Notes under the pieces: model-generated
Databases searched by the model: none
Seen by the model: the letters and a program-made list of their open reading frames with translations, nothing else
What the model was told of the DNA's origin: nothing
Part shown: positions 8,160 through 16,628 of the stretch, in pieces
Layout of the letters: each line of letters starts with the position of its first letter
Numbering within the stretch: the first letter of the stretch is position 1
Translations under genes and position numbers: made by a program
NCBI GenBank assembly: GCA_900315335.1
Contig: OMYR01000014.1
Location: 1 to 54,148 of the forward strand
Source: an uncultured Bacteroidales bacterium
GTDB lineage: Bacteria > Bacteroidota > Bacteroidia > Bacteroidales > P3
DNA length: 54,148 nucleotides
Reading direction: 5' to 3'

Positions 8160-11100
8160 ATGAAAAAATACAGATTACTAAACAACTGTATTGGATGGGC
8201 GGTGTTTGTTGTTGCAAGTATCGTTTATCTGATGACTGCCGAACCTACCGCATCTTGGTGGGACTGCGGAGAGTATATTGCCACTACGAATAAATTAGAG
8301 GTAGGACACCCACCCGGAGCACCTACATTTCAACTTATAGGCAGATTGTTTGCTTTGTTTGCAGGCGGTGATGTTACAAAAGTTGCATTGATGATTAACA
8401 GTATGAGTGCCATTTGTAGCGGACTTACCATATTGTTTTTGTTTTGGAGTATCACTTTACTTGCAAAGAAACTTGTTCCGGTTGAAGATAGAGAGAATAT
8501 GTCCGTCGGACAGATGATTGCCGTTTTCGGTAGCGGTATCGTTGGTGCATTGGCATATACTTTTTCGGATACGTTTTGGTTCTCGGCTGTTGAAGGCGAG
8601 GTTTATGCAATGTCAAGTTGCTTTACCGCAATAGTATTCTGGGCAATACTTAAATGGGACGAACAATCGGAAGATACACACAACCTGCGTTGGATTATAT
8701 TGATTGCATTCCTTATAGGTGTTGCGATAGGAATCCACTTACTGAATATTTTGACAATTCCTGCTATTACATATATAATTTACTTCAAAAAATACAAGAA
8801 AACAACAGTTAAAGGTTTTATTATTGCAGGTTTGACTTCCATATTGGCAGTTGCGGCCGTGATGTATTTCATCATTCCTGAGATTGTTAATTTGGCTTCG
8901 TATTTTGAAGTATTCTTTGTAAATAGCATAGGTTTGCCGTTCAATAGCGGTACAATTATTTATTTTATAGTACTATTCGGTTTATTGATATTCGGTTTGT
9001 ATTGGTCAAGAAAGAAAGTCAAACCAATATTGAATACAGCCATTCTTTCGGTATTATTCATCATTTTAGGATATTCGACATTCGCTACATTGGTTATACG
9101 TGCCAATGCCAACACCCCTATAAATGAGAATGCACCAAAGGACGCTGTTGCACTTTTGACATATCTTAATCGTGAGCAATACGGAGATACGCCACTGCTT
9201 TACGGACCTTATTATAATGCGGACATAAAACGTGATAACCAAGGTCGTCCTGTGTATGATTTCTCCACCAAATACGTAAAAGATAAGCAAAGCGGCAAAT
9301 ATCAAAAGGTAAAACGTGCTTCTTCTCCTCAATGGGACGATAAGGATTGCAGTGTTTTCCCTCGTATGTATTCAAGAGAAGAAGGCAGAAGACATGTTCA
9401 ATATTATAAGATGTGGGTCGGTAAAAGCGAAGACAATCCGACGAAACCGTCTTTTGGCGAAAACCTTAAATACTTCTTCCGTTACCAAGTCAATCACATG
9501 TATTGGCGTTACTTTATGTGGAATTTTGTCGGCAGACAAAACGATATACAATCTTATGGTCTGTTATACGAAAATGCTCCTGCCGATATATCCAACGGAC
9601 AAAAAGATTTGATTCACGGCAATTGGATTAGCGGAATCAAATTCTTGGACGAAATGCGATTGGGCCCTCAAAGCAATTTGCCGGACGACTTAAAGAATAA
9701 CAAGGGACGTAATACTTTGTTTTTCCTTCCATTGTTGCTTGGTATAGCAGGTTTGATTTATCATATAAAACGTAACAATAAAGATGCTTTTGTAGTGTTC
9801 TTGTTGTTCTTTATGACAGGTCTTGCCATTGTGCTTTATCTAAATCAACCGCCTTGCCAACCTCGTGAAAGGGATTATGCTTACGCAGGCTCTTTCTATG
9901 CTTTTGCAATATGGATTGGTCTTGGAGTGTTCGCTATTTGTGATTGGTTGAAAAAAATTAAAGTACCTACCAATATCAAAAATGCTGCCGTTAGCGTGAT
10001 TTGTTTATTGGCTGTACCGGTGCTTATGGCTTGTCAAGAATGGGACGACCACGACAGAAGCGGACGTTATATGGCTCGTGATTTTGCACAAAACTATTTG
10101 CAGAGTTGTAAGCCTAACGCAATACTTATCACTTTCGGCGACAACGATACATTCCCTCTTTGGTACGACCAAGAAGTTGAGGGAATACGCACAGATGTCA
10201 GAATTTTGAATTATACTTTATCGGGTATGGCTTGGTATGTCGAACAACTTTATTATAAAGCCTACGATTCAGAAAAAGTAAAATTCACTTTGGATAAGTC
10301 ATTCTATGCATTGGGACAAGATATTAATTGGGCAAAAGCATCAATGGATACGTTGGAATTGGAAGACGCTTTGAAAAACATTCATAAAGCATCTCCACAA
10401 GAAATGCCTTTCAGTGCAATGGACCATTTCAAGGATTACAATTATATATCCGTTATTCCAACGAACAATTTCAAAATAACGTTCAATAAAGCCAAAGCCG
10501 CAGAGCAAGGTATCTATCCGAAAGACTCTGTCAATGACCAGCCGGGAGTATTTACTTTCTCGTTGAATGCACAGCAGTTAGACCAAGAAGGCAGATTCCA
10601 ATACACACAATTGGCTCGTCAAGAACTTATGTTATTGGATATTTTGGCAAGCAATCACTTTGAACGCCCGATATATGTCAATAATCCTTACTTGCTTAGA
10701 GAAATTATTCCGAACATTATGGAATACGTTATCCAAGAGGGTATGGTTTATCGTATCGTGCCTTATCGTCAAAGCAGAACATACACGGACAACACTTATA
10801 AGTTATTTACCGAAACTTTTACGTGGGGTAATGTAAATAAAGAGGGCGTTTATCTTGAAAATGCGGTAACTGTAAATAACGCTAAATCCGCTCGTCAAAA
10901 TATTGCCAACATCGCACAAGACCTTGCACAAAGAGGCGAAAAGCAAAAGGCAATTACCTTGTTGGATAAGGCTGCAAAAGAATTTCCTGCAAGTAAACTG
11001 CCTTACGACAAAGCCGATATGTTATTTGCTCAGGCTTATTGTATGGCAGGTGCTATGCAAAAAGGTCATGATGTTTATAACGGCATTATCGATTATTATA

Positions 11101-11600
11101 ACCAGTACATCAGTTATTATAATCAATTCAAGGGCAAGAAGGCTCGCTGTGTTGAGGGCGATAAAACGCTAAGCGAAGTTGTCTTGGCACAGATTTACAC
11201 CGATTTGAAAGACTATGGATTTAATGACTTGTGTCAAAAGATTGAAGCAATACCTAATGTTAAGAGTTTCCTTTCTACGATACAATTCTCAAAACAATTC
11301 AACGACATAGTTCGTCAAATCAACAACTCTGTCGGTCTTATCAGCAACGAAGCAACGAAGCAAGAGGCGATAAACACTTTGAACGAATGCTTAAATACGA
11401 TAGAAGATTTCTTGAAAGACAATGCCGACAGCGAGATGGAGTCTCAGGCAATCAACGTTGTTCAATTTATCTATCAACACGCTGCTACCAACCAGGCAAC
11501 CGAAATCATTAATCGCATTCAACAAAGTAATGTTTTGTCCGCAGCAATGCAGCAACAAAGCCAACCGCAAACTCAACCTAATATCTCTATGGGATATTAA
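8160..11600 (+). CDS. DUF2723 (GT117-type) multi-pass membrane protein
   Basis: A 1146-residue protein of the DUF2723 family, classed with GT-C-fold glycosyltransferases and widespread in Bacteroidota. The first helix (about 10-27) is followed by the hallmark loop WWDCGEYIATTNKLEVGHPPGAP, whose acidic DxxE pair resembles the catalytic loop of GT-C enzymes that use lipid-linked sugars. Roughly ten further hydrophobic segments run to about residue 640. The remaining 500 residues are soluble, with GDNDTFPLWYDQ soon after the membrane part and a helical, TPR-like C-terminus (AQDLAQRGEKQKAITLLDKA onward). The acceptor and sugar are unknown. It lies 22 nt after arcA and is followed by a strong terminator. 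Confidence 0.85.
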   Translation: MKKYRLLNNCIGWAVFVVASIVYLMTAEPTASWWDCGEYIATTNKLEVGHPPGAPTFQLIGRLFALFAGGDVTKVALMINSMSAICSGLTILFLFWSITLLAKKLVPVEDRENMSVGQMIAVFGSGIVGALAYTFSDTFWFSAVEGEVYAMSSCFTAIVFWAILKWDEQSEDTHNLRWIILIAFLIGVAIGIHLLNILTIPAITYIIYFKKYKKTTVKGFIIAGLTSILAVAAVMYFIIPEIVNLASYFEVFFVNSIGLPFNSGTIIYFIVLFGLLIFGLYWSRKKVKPILNTAILSVLFIILGYSTFATLVIRANANTPINENAPKDAVALLTYLNREQYGDTPLLYGPYYNADIKRDNQGRPVYDFSTKYVKDKQSGKYQKVKRASSPQWDDKDCSVFPRMYSREEGRRHVQYYKMWVGKSEDNPTKPSFGENLKYFFRYQVNHMYWRYFMWNFVGRQNDIQSYGLLYENAPADISNGQKDLIHGNWISGIKFLDEMRLGPQSNLPDDLKNNKGRNTLFFLPLLLGIAGLIYHIKRNNKDAFVVFLLFFMTGLAIVLYLNQPPCQPRERDYAYAGSFYAFAIWIGLGVFAICDWLKKIKVPTNIKNAAVSVICLLAVPVLMACQEWDDHDRSGRYMARDFAQNYLQSCKPNAILITFGDNDTFPLWYDQEVEGIRTDVRILNYTLSGMAWYVEQLYYKAYDSEKVKFTLDKSFYALGQDINWAKASMDTLELEDALKNIHKASPQEMPFSAMDHFKDYNYISVIPTNNFKITFNKAKAAEQGIYPKDSVNDQPGVFTFSLNAQQLDQEGRFQYTQLARQELMLLDILASNHFERPIYVNNPYLLREIIPNIMEYVIQEGMVYRIVPYRQSRTYTDNTYKLFTETFTWGNVNKEGVYLENAVTVNNAKSARQNIANIAQDLAQRGEKQKAITLLDKAAKEFPASKLPYDKADMLFAQAYCMAGAMQKGHDVYNGIIDYYNQYISYYNQFKGKKARCVEGDKTLSEVVLAQIYTDLKDYGFNDLCQKIEAIPNVKSFLSTIQFSKQFNDIVRQINNSVGLISNEATKQEAINTLNECLNTIEDFLKDNADSEMESQAINVVQFIYQHAATNQATEIINRIQQSNVLSAAMQQQSQPQTQPNISMGY

Positions 11601-11629
11601 TGGTTTAAGAATAAGATTTCTTTAATTTC

Positions 11630-11661
11630 AACCTGCCGTTTCAATAACGGCAGGTTTTTAT
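11630..11661 (+). terminator. Intrinsic terminator after the DUF2723 gene
   Basis: Perfect 11-bp stem AACCTGCCGTT/AACGGCAGGTT (11630-11640 and 11646-11656), 5-nt loop and a following TTTTTA run, 30 nt past the stop codon. Confidence 0.9.
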
Positions 11662-11711
11662 TTTGAGTAACAAATTGTTTAATTATTAGTGTCTGAAAAA
11701 TCTTTAATATT

Positions 11712-11986
11712 TATTTTCGCTCCTTTGCTTATCCTTTTCACTTTTGAAGATTATTTTGGTCTTTATATTAACACTGTTTCGCTTTACCCTATCGTCGTTT
11801 CGCTTTATGGTAGCACTGCATTTGCTTTAGGGGAGGTATGAAAAAAGCAGGTTTTTAAGGGTAAAAAAGCCGCTTTTTATAGGTAAAAAACCTGCTTTTT
11901 TCACCACTCCACTAAGGCAAATGCAATAGTAACATCAAGCAAAATGACAATAGCATCAAGCAGAAAAACAATAATCTGCGAGAGAA
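11712..11986. repeat. Large imperfect palindrome built of about 21-bp units (element A)
   Basis: This fills the gap between two convergent genes. The central arms 11817-11856 and 11886-11925 are 40 nt each and match at 35 positions as inverted copies. The 29-nt middle contains AAGGGTAAAAAAG and TATAGGT. Outside the arms the symmetry continues as degenerate units of the form TTTCGCTTTATGGTAGCAC, starting at 11776 and 11797 on the left. Their inverted counterparts lie at 11926-11985 on the right (TTTTGCTTGATGTTACTAT and TTTCTGCTTGATGCTATTG read on the minus strand). Looser units reach left to about 11712. A related element lies at 29231-29499. No open reading frame here looks real. Confidence 0.75.
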
Positions 11987-12018
11987 TCAACTAAAAGGCA
12001 AATTAAAATATCGGCTTG

Positions 12019-13668
12019 TTATATGTAAATGGAGTCAATTAACTTTTTGGTGTATTCTTCTTTGGGATTGGAATAAATTTCTTGGGCGTCGCCCTGCTCG
12101 ACAATCCTACCCTTTTGCATAACAATGATTCTATCGGACATATATTTAACAACAGACAAATCGTGTGAAATGAATATATATGTAAAACCAAAATCCCTTT
12201 TCAAATCATTCAAAAGATTTAACACCTGTGCCTGAACGCTTACATCTAACGCCGATACACTTTCGTCACAAATGATAAGTTTAGGATTTAATGCCAACGC
12301 CCTTGCTATACCAACCCTTTGACGCTGTCCCCCCGAAAGTTCATGCGGATAACGTGAATAAAAATCCTCGTCAAGACCTGTCTTTGCCAAAAGTTCAAGA
12401 GTTTTGATTTTTCGTTGTTGCGAATTATATAGATTAAACACCTGCATCGGTTCTTCTATTGCCGAACCTATGGTTTTATTAGGATTGAGAGACGAATACG
12501 GATCTTGAAAAATTATCTGTATATCTTTCCTTAAATTGTGTTTTTCTTGTTTTGAAAGTTTATCCAACGACTTCCCTTCAAAGATTATACTTCCCGAAGA
12601 AATATCAATCAACCTTGTTATTGCACGTCCGACCGTTGTTTTTCCGCAGCCGCTCTCCCCCACCAAGCCAAGTGTTTCGCCTTTATAGACATCAAAACAT
12701 ACCTTGTCGATTGCGTGAAAACGTTTTGTTATCCTACCAAAGAAATTGCGTTTTAGCGTGTAATCTATTTCCAAATCTTTTACCTGCAAAATAGGATTGG
12801 TATAATCTATTTTAGTTTCAGTGATTAAATTTTTTTCTTCACACACTGTTTTATCGGTATCACTATTCGATTCAAGGAAATCGGCAATCGTTTTCAATCT
12901 TGTCGGCTTTGAATCTATCGGAGGGCGTGATGCGATAAGGCTTTTGGTGTAAATATGTTGCGGATTATAGAAAATATTATCCGAAGTATTCATTTCCACA
13001 ATCTCTCCTTTGTATATCACCGCTATTTTATCGGAAATACTATGCACAACGCCCAAATCGTGAGAAATAAACAATACCGCCATATTGTGTCTGCGCTGCA
13101 AAGTTTTCAGCAGTTCAAGTATTGTTTTTTGAACAGTAACGTCCAAAGCCGTAGTAGGCTCATCGGCAATAAGAAGATCGGGTTCTATACTTAAAGCCAT
13201 TGCAATCATAACTCTTTGGCGTTGTCCGCCCGAAAGAGTGTGCGGATAAGAATTATACACCCGTTCAACATCGGGAAGAAGAACTTCTTTGAACAATTGC
13301 AATGTTTTGTTCTTTGCTTCGTTTTTGGTAATCTCTTTATTGGCAAGTAACATCTCATCGACCTGAGGACCGCATTTTTTCACGGGGTTTAACGCCGTCA
13401 TCGGTTCTTGAAAAATCATCGCCTTGTTTTTACCATTAAAAATTATTTCTCCATTGGTAATTTTAGCGATTTTTTTATCCAAAAGCCCCATAACAGCCAT
13501 TGAAGACACACTTTTACCGCTTCCGCTCTCGCCAACAAGCCCTAAAATCTCGCCTTTTGAAATTGAAAAACTAACTTTATGCGTTACTTCTTTCCAAGAT
13601 TTATTGCGTTTGAAAGAAACGCTTAAATCTTTAACACACAATACCGTATTATTATCTTCTTGCTCCAT
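12019..13668 (-). CDS. Double-domain peptide-type ABC transporter ATPase (YejF/DppDF-like)
   Basis: A 549-residue protein with two complete ABC ATPase domains in tandem, the layout of YejF and of fused OppD-OppF or DppD-DppF proteins that power oligopeptide importers. Domain 1 has Walker A GESGSGKS, signature LSGGQRQR and Walker [13 protein letters not shown]. Domain 2 has [17 protein letters not shown] and [12 protein letters not shown]. In the second Walker B the usual DEP reads DES, still with the catalytic Glu. Oligopeptide-type C-terminal extensions follow each domain ([11 protein letters not shown] and [10 protein letters not shown]). The ATG at 13668 is chosen over an upstream TTG because the promoter -7 box overlaps that TTG. 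No permease or binding-protein gene lies nearby. Confidence 0.9.
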   Translation of the reverse strand: MEQEDNNTVLCVKDLSVSFKRNKSWKEVTHKVSFSISKGEILGLVGESGSGKSVSSMAVMGLLDKKIAKITNGEIIFNGKNKAMIFQEPMTALNPVKKCGPQVDEMLLANKEITKNEAKNKTLQLFKEVLLPDVERVYNSYPHTLSGGQRQRVMIAMALSIEPDLLIADEPTTALDVTVQKTILELLKTLQRRHNMAVLFISHDLGVVHSISDKIAVIYKGEIVEMNTSDNIFYNPQHIYTKSLIASRPPIDSKPTRLKTIADFLESNSDTDKTVCEEKNLITETKIDYTNPILQVKDLEIDYTLKRNFFGRITKRFHAIDKVCFDVYKGETLGLVGESGCGKTTVGRAITRLIDISSGSIIFEGKSLDKLSKQEKHNLRKDIQIIFQDPYSSLNPNKTIGSAIEEPMQVFNLYNSQQRKIKTLELLAKTGLDEDFYSRYPHELSGGQRQRVGIARALALNPKLIICDESVSALDVSVQAQVLNLLNDLKRDFGFTYIFISHDLSVVKYMSDRIIVMQKGRIVEQGDAQEIYSNPKEEYTKKLIDSIYI

Positions 13669-13689
13669 TGCCGTTGTATTATCAGATTG

Positions 13690-13722
13690 CAAAGATATAA
13701 AAAATTAAAAAAAATCATCAAA
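13690..13722 (-). promoter_or_regulatory. Promoter of the ABC ATPase gene
   Basis: On the minus strand, TTTG (13722-13719) and TATCTTTG (13697-13690) are 21 nt apart. Predicted transcription starts near 13683, about 15 nt before the ATG at 13668. The element is divergent from, and only a few bases away from, the tRNA-Gln promoter. Confidence 0.65.
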
Positions 13723-13726
13723 ATAT

Positions 13727-13757
13727 TTTGTCAGTAAAATAATTTGCACTAATTTTG
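13727..13757 (+). promoter_or_regulatory. Promoter of tRNA-Gln
   Basis: TTTG at 13727-13730 and TAATTTTG at 13750-13757 with 19-nt spacing, an exact match to the Bacteroidota consensus. Expected transcription start is about 13764, roughly 20 nt before the mature tRNA. Confidence 0.75.
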
Positions 13758-13784
13758 CAATCTCAAATAAAGACACAATGTGAT

Positions 13785-13855
13785 TGTCCCATGGTGTAAT
13801 GGTAACACAGCAGATTTTGGTTCTGTCGTTTCAAGTTCGAATCTTGATGGGACAA
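13785..13855 (+). tRNA. tRNA-Gln (anticodon UUG)
   Basis: Cloverleaf read directly: 7-bp acceptor stem TGTCCCA (13785-13791) with TGGGACA (13848-13854), discriminator A at 13855, D arm containing AATGGTAA, anticodon stem GCAGA/TCTGT with loop TTTTGGT giving anticodon TTG, and T arm containing GTTCGAATC. The 3' CCA is not encoded. It stands alone with its own promoter and terminator. Confidence 0.95.
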
Positions 13856-13860
13856 CAAAG

Positions 13861-13888
13861 ACAACCTCAAAGCGAGGTTGTTTTTTTG
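13861..13888 (+). terminator. Intrinsic terminator after tRNA-Gln
   Basis: Stem ACAACCTC/GAGGTTGT (8 bp, 5-nt loop) followed by a run of T's, starting 5 nt after the tRNA discriminator base. Confidence 0.85.
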
Positions 13889-13984
13889 TTATATGCTTAC
13901 CCGTCTTGATTTCCACGATATAAAATTCAATAATATCAAGTCCCAAAATTTTGAAGTGTTTTCAAAAAATTAATGTCCCACACT

Positions 13985-14036
13985 ATTTCACTGATGTTTA
14001 ACACTAATTTACTAATGTTTAACACTAATTTTGCAG
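13985..14036 (-). repeat. 21-bp-spaced AGTGTTAAACATCAG repeat array (copy 2)
   Basis: Two units centred on TGTTTAACA at 13995-14003 and 14016-14024, exactly 21 bp apart. Read on the minus strand they are AGTGTTAAACATTAG and AGTGTTAAACATCAG, with flanks CAAAATT, TAAATT and TGAAATAGTG matching the array at 6564-6630. The right edge contains TAATTTTGCAG on the plus strand, a possible -7 box about 140 nt ahead of ispE, without a matching -33 box. Confidence 0.6.
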
Positions 14037-14173
14037 TATCACCTCTTATAAAAATAACACCGATATTAGCGTTTATTAAAACTTTTATCGTTTATATGGT
14101 TTGTGTAATATATATTTTCAAAAATTTTCATAACTTTGCAATCACAATTAAGAGTTTGTAAATCGCTACTATT

Positions 14174-15028
14174 ATGATATACTTTCCTAACGCTAAAATA
14201 AATATAGGTCTGTTCGTAACATCAAAAAGAGAAGATAATTTCCACAATATTGAGTCCGTCTTCTACCCTATTGGTTTGAATGATGCGTTGGAATTGCGTA
14301 TAAGCCAAAGTAATGAAACCAAACTTACGATTTTTGGCGAAAATATCAAGAACAATGTCTCCAATGACGAGAACAACACAGTTCTCAAAGCATATAACCT
14401 TCTTAAAAAAGATTTCGCACAGATACGCCCTGCCAATATATGTTTGGATAAAAAAATCCCTGTTTTTGCAGGTTTGGGAGGTGGCAGCAGCGATGCCACA
14501 TTTATGCTTAAACTTGTAAATTATATATACGATTTGCATTTAAGTGAAAACAAACTATACGATTATGCAGCCAAAATAGGCAGCGATTGTATGTTTTTTT
14601 TGAAAAACACTCCGCAATTCGTTTATTCTCGCGGCGATAAAATGCAAGATGTGTCTTTGTGTTTGAATGGCTATTACCTTGTCCTTATCAAACCAAACAT
14701 AAATATTTCCACAAAGGAGGCTTACAGCAATGTACATAAAACTCCCACTCCGTTTGATTTGCGTGGATTAGATGTTATGGACATTAAAAATTGGAAAGAC
14801 TACGTTAAAAACGATTTCGAAGTAAATATTTTTTCGACATATCCTCTTTTACGGACAATTAAAGATATTTTGTACTCCAATGGTGCTGTTTATTCGCAAA
14901 TGAGCGGCTCGGGAAGTACTATATATGGCATTTTTGAGAAAAAAGCAGACCTTGACGCAATAAAACAAGAGTTGAAAAGACTAAACGCAATAGAAAATAC
15001 GTTTATCCACCAAGAGCAAATGAAATGA
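14174..15028 (+). CDS. ispE: 4-diphosphocytidyl-2-C-methyl-D-erythritol kinase
   Basis: A 284-residue GHMP-family kinase of the MEP isoprenoid pathway. It phosphorylates the 2-hydroxyl of CDP-methylerythritol in the cytoplasm. Visible family features are the N-terminal FPNAKINIGL with conserved Lys8, the glycine-rich ATP loop AGLGGGSSDAT (99-109), GSDCMFFL with the catalytic Asp, and the C-terminal QMSGSGSTIYGIF. Length is normal. A -7 type box TAACTTTGCA at 14131-14138 lies about 36 nt ahead of the ATG. Together with ispH in this window it shows that the organism uses the MEP rather than the mevalonate route. Confidence 0.95.
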   Translation: MIYFPNAKINIGLFVTSKREDNFHNIESVFYPIGLNDALELRISQSNETKLTIFGENIKNNVSNDENNTVLKAYNLLKKDFAQIRPANICLDKKIPVFAGLGGGSSDATFMLKLVNYIYDLHLSENKLYDYAAKIGSDCMFFLKNTPQFVYSRGDKMQDVSLCLNGYYLVLIKPNINISTKEAYSNVHKTPTPFDLRGLDVMDIKNWKDYVKNDFEVNIFSTYPLLRTIKDILYSNGAVYSQMSGSGSTIYGIFEKKADLDAIKQELKRLNAIENTFIHQEQMK

Positions 15029-15092
15029 GAAAACACGAAATTAGTTTCATTGATTAATATTTTGAATGTAAACATAAAAAAAATTAAATATA

Positions 15093-16547
15093 ATGACTGA
15101 AATATCAAATTTAGAACCTAAGGGATTATGGCAGAACTTTGATATGTTTTGTGCAAATCCACGTCCTTCAAAACATGAAGAAAAAATCAGAGCCGCTATC
15201 GTTGATTACGCAAAGCAGCACAATATCGATTGCAAAGTAGATGAGATTGGTAACATTATAATGTCCAAACCTGCCACAAAAGGTATGGAAAATCGTAAAG
15301 GTGTTATTCTTCAAGCCCATATCGATATGGTTCCTCAGAAAAATAACGACGTTAATCACGATTTCGTAAAAGACCCTATAAAACCTCGCATCGTTGAAGA
15401 TTGGGTATATGCTACCGGAACAACATTGGGTGCCGACAACGGTATAGGTGCTTCGGCTGCTTTGGCTGTACTTACCGATGATACTATCGAACACGGCCCT
15501 ATCGAAGTTCTTCTTACCATTGACGAAGAAACCGGAATGACAGGTGCATTCAATCTTAAACCGGGATTGCTTAACGGAGATATTTTATTGAACCTTGACT
15601 CCGAGACAGAGGGTGAGTTATATGTCGGTTGTGCCGGTGGTGTCGATGCAACAATTCATCTATCCTACGGCAAGGAAAATATGAAAGCAGGTTATGTTTG
15701 CCAAAAACTTGAAGTAAAAGGTTTGAAAGGCGGACACAGCGGTATGGATATTATTTTGCAAAGAGGTAACGCCAACAAGATATTATTCCGCATTTTGAAA
15801 GCATTGGAAGAAACCGATGTAAGACTATGCAATGTTGAGGGAGGAAATATGCGTAATGCAATACCTCGTGAAGCACATGCCGTTATTGCAATACCTGAAA
15901 CAAATGTTGCAAAAGCACAGGAAATAGTTAAAGATTTGACAAATGCCATTTGTGCGGAACTTTCGGAGGTTGAAAAAGAGATTGAAATAACAATGACTCC
16001 AACCGAAGAGGCAAAAGAAATGTTCAAAGAATGTTGTTCAAAACGTATAATCAATGCCGTTTATGCTTTGCCTAACGGTATATACAGAATGAGCGACAGT
16101 ATGAAAGGTTTGGTGGAAACATCTTCCAACCTTGCAATAGTTAAATCCAACGGCAGCGAAGTGGAGATGTGTTGTTTGATTCGTTCAAGCGTTGATACGG
16201 AAAAGAAAGATTTCGCAATGATGATGAAATCCGTTATCGATTTAGCGGAAGGCACAATAGAGTTTTCGGGTGAATATCCAGGCTGGAAACCTAATATGGC
16301 TTCACCTATACTTAAAGAAATGAAAGAACAATACGAGGCTATATTCTCAACCGAACCTAAGGTTATGGCTATTCACGCAGGCTTGGAATGCGGAGTAATG
16401 GGTGGAACTTATCCTAAATGGGATATGATTTCCTTTGGCCCTACGATCGAACATCCACACTCCCCTGACGAAAGAGTAAATATCCCTTCGGTAGCGAAGT
16501 TCTGGAAATTCTTGGTAGCAACATTGAAAAACACACCGATTAAATAA
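15093..16547 (+). CDS. pepD: PepD-type cytosolic dipeptidase (M20 family)
   Basis: A 484-residue aminoacyl-histidine or nonspecific dipeptidase, a two-metal M20 peptidase that splits dipeptides in the cytoplasm. The metal-site motifs are in order: HIDMVPQ (ligand His and neighbouring Asp), LGADNGIGAS (bridging Asp), DEETGMTGA (general base Glu and ligand Glu), LDSETEGELYVGCAGG, then the lid-domain GGHSGMDI and the C-terminal ligand region HAGLECG. Length and domain order match PepD of other Bacteroidales. The gene starts 64 nt after ispE and ends in its own terminator hairpin. Confidence 0.93.
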   Translation: MTEISNLEPKGLWQNFDMFCANPRPSKHEEKIRAAIVDYAKQHNIDCKVDEIGNIIMSKPATKGMENRKGVILQAHIDMVPQKNNDVNHDFVKDPIKPRIVEDWVYATGTTLGADNGIGASAALAVLTDDTIEHGPIEVLLTIDEETGMTGAFNLKPGLLNGDILLNLDSETEGELYVGCAGGVDATIHLSYGKENMKAGYVCQKLEVKGLKGGHSGMDIILQRGNANKILFRILKALEETDVRLCNVEGGNMRNAIPREAHAVIAIPETNVAKAQEIVKDLTNAICAELSEVEKEIEITMTPTEEAKEMFKECCSKRIINAVYALPNGIYRMSDSMKGLVETSSNLAIVKSNGSEVEMCCLIRSSVDTEKKDFAMMMKSVIDLAEGTIEFSGEYPGWKPNMASPILKEMKEQYEAIFSTEPKVMAIHAGLECGVMGGTYPKWDMISFGPTIEHPHSPDERVNIPSVAKFWKFLVATLKNTPIK

Positions 16548-16561
16548 ATTTTTTGCTAATC

Positions 16562-16617
16562 ATAAGAGTGTCGTTCTGTGTGCGGCAATAATAAAGGCGA
16601 CACTCTTATTATTTTTG
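16562..16617 (+). terminator. Intrinsic terminator after pepD
   Basis: 12-bp stem ATAAGAGTGTCG (16562-16573) with CGACACTCTTAT (16598-16609), 24-nt loop, then TATTTTTG. The hairpin lies just before the next gene, so it also rules out the GTG at 16578 as a natural start. Confidence 0.8.
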
Positions 16618-16628
16618 TCTTACATTTG

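Noticed and set aside
16578-16628. Longer start at GTG 16578 for the gluzincin-like gene
   Set aside because: That codon lies inside the loop of the pepD terminator hairpin, and it would put 17 extra residues before a complete signal peptide.
16621-16628. TACATTTG as a -7 box for the gluzincin-like gene
   Set aside because: It would start transcription after the only reasonable start codons and has no correctly spaced TTTG upstream.
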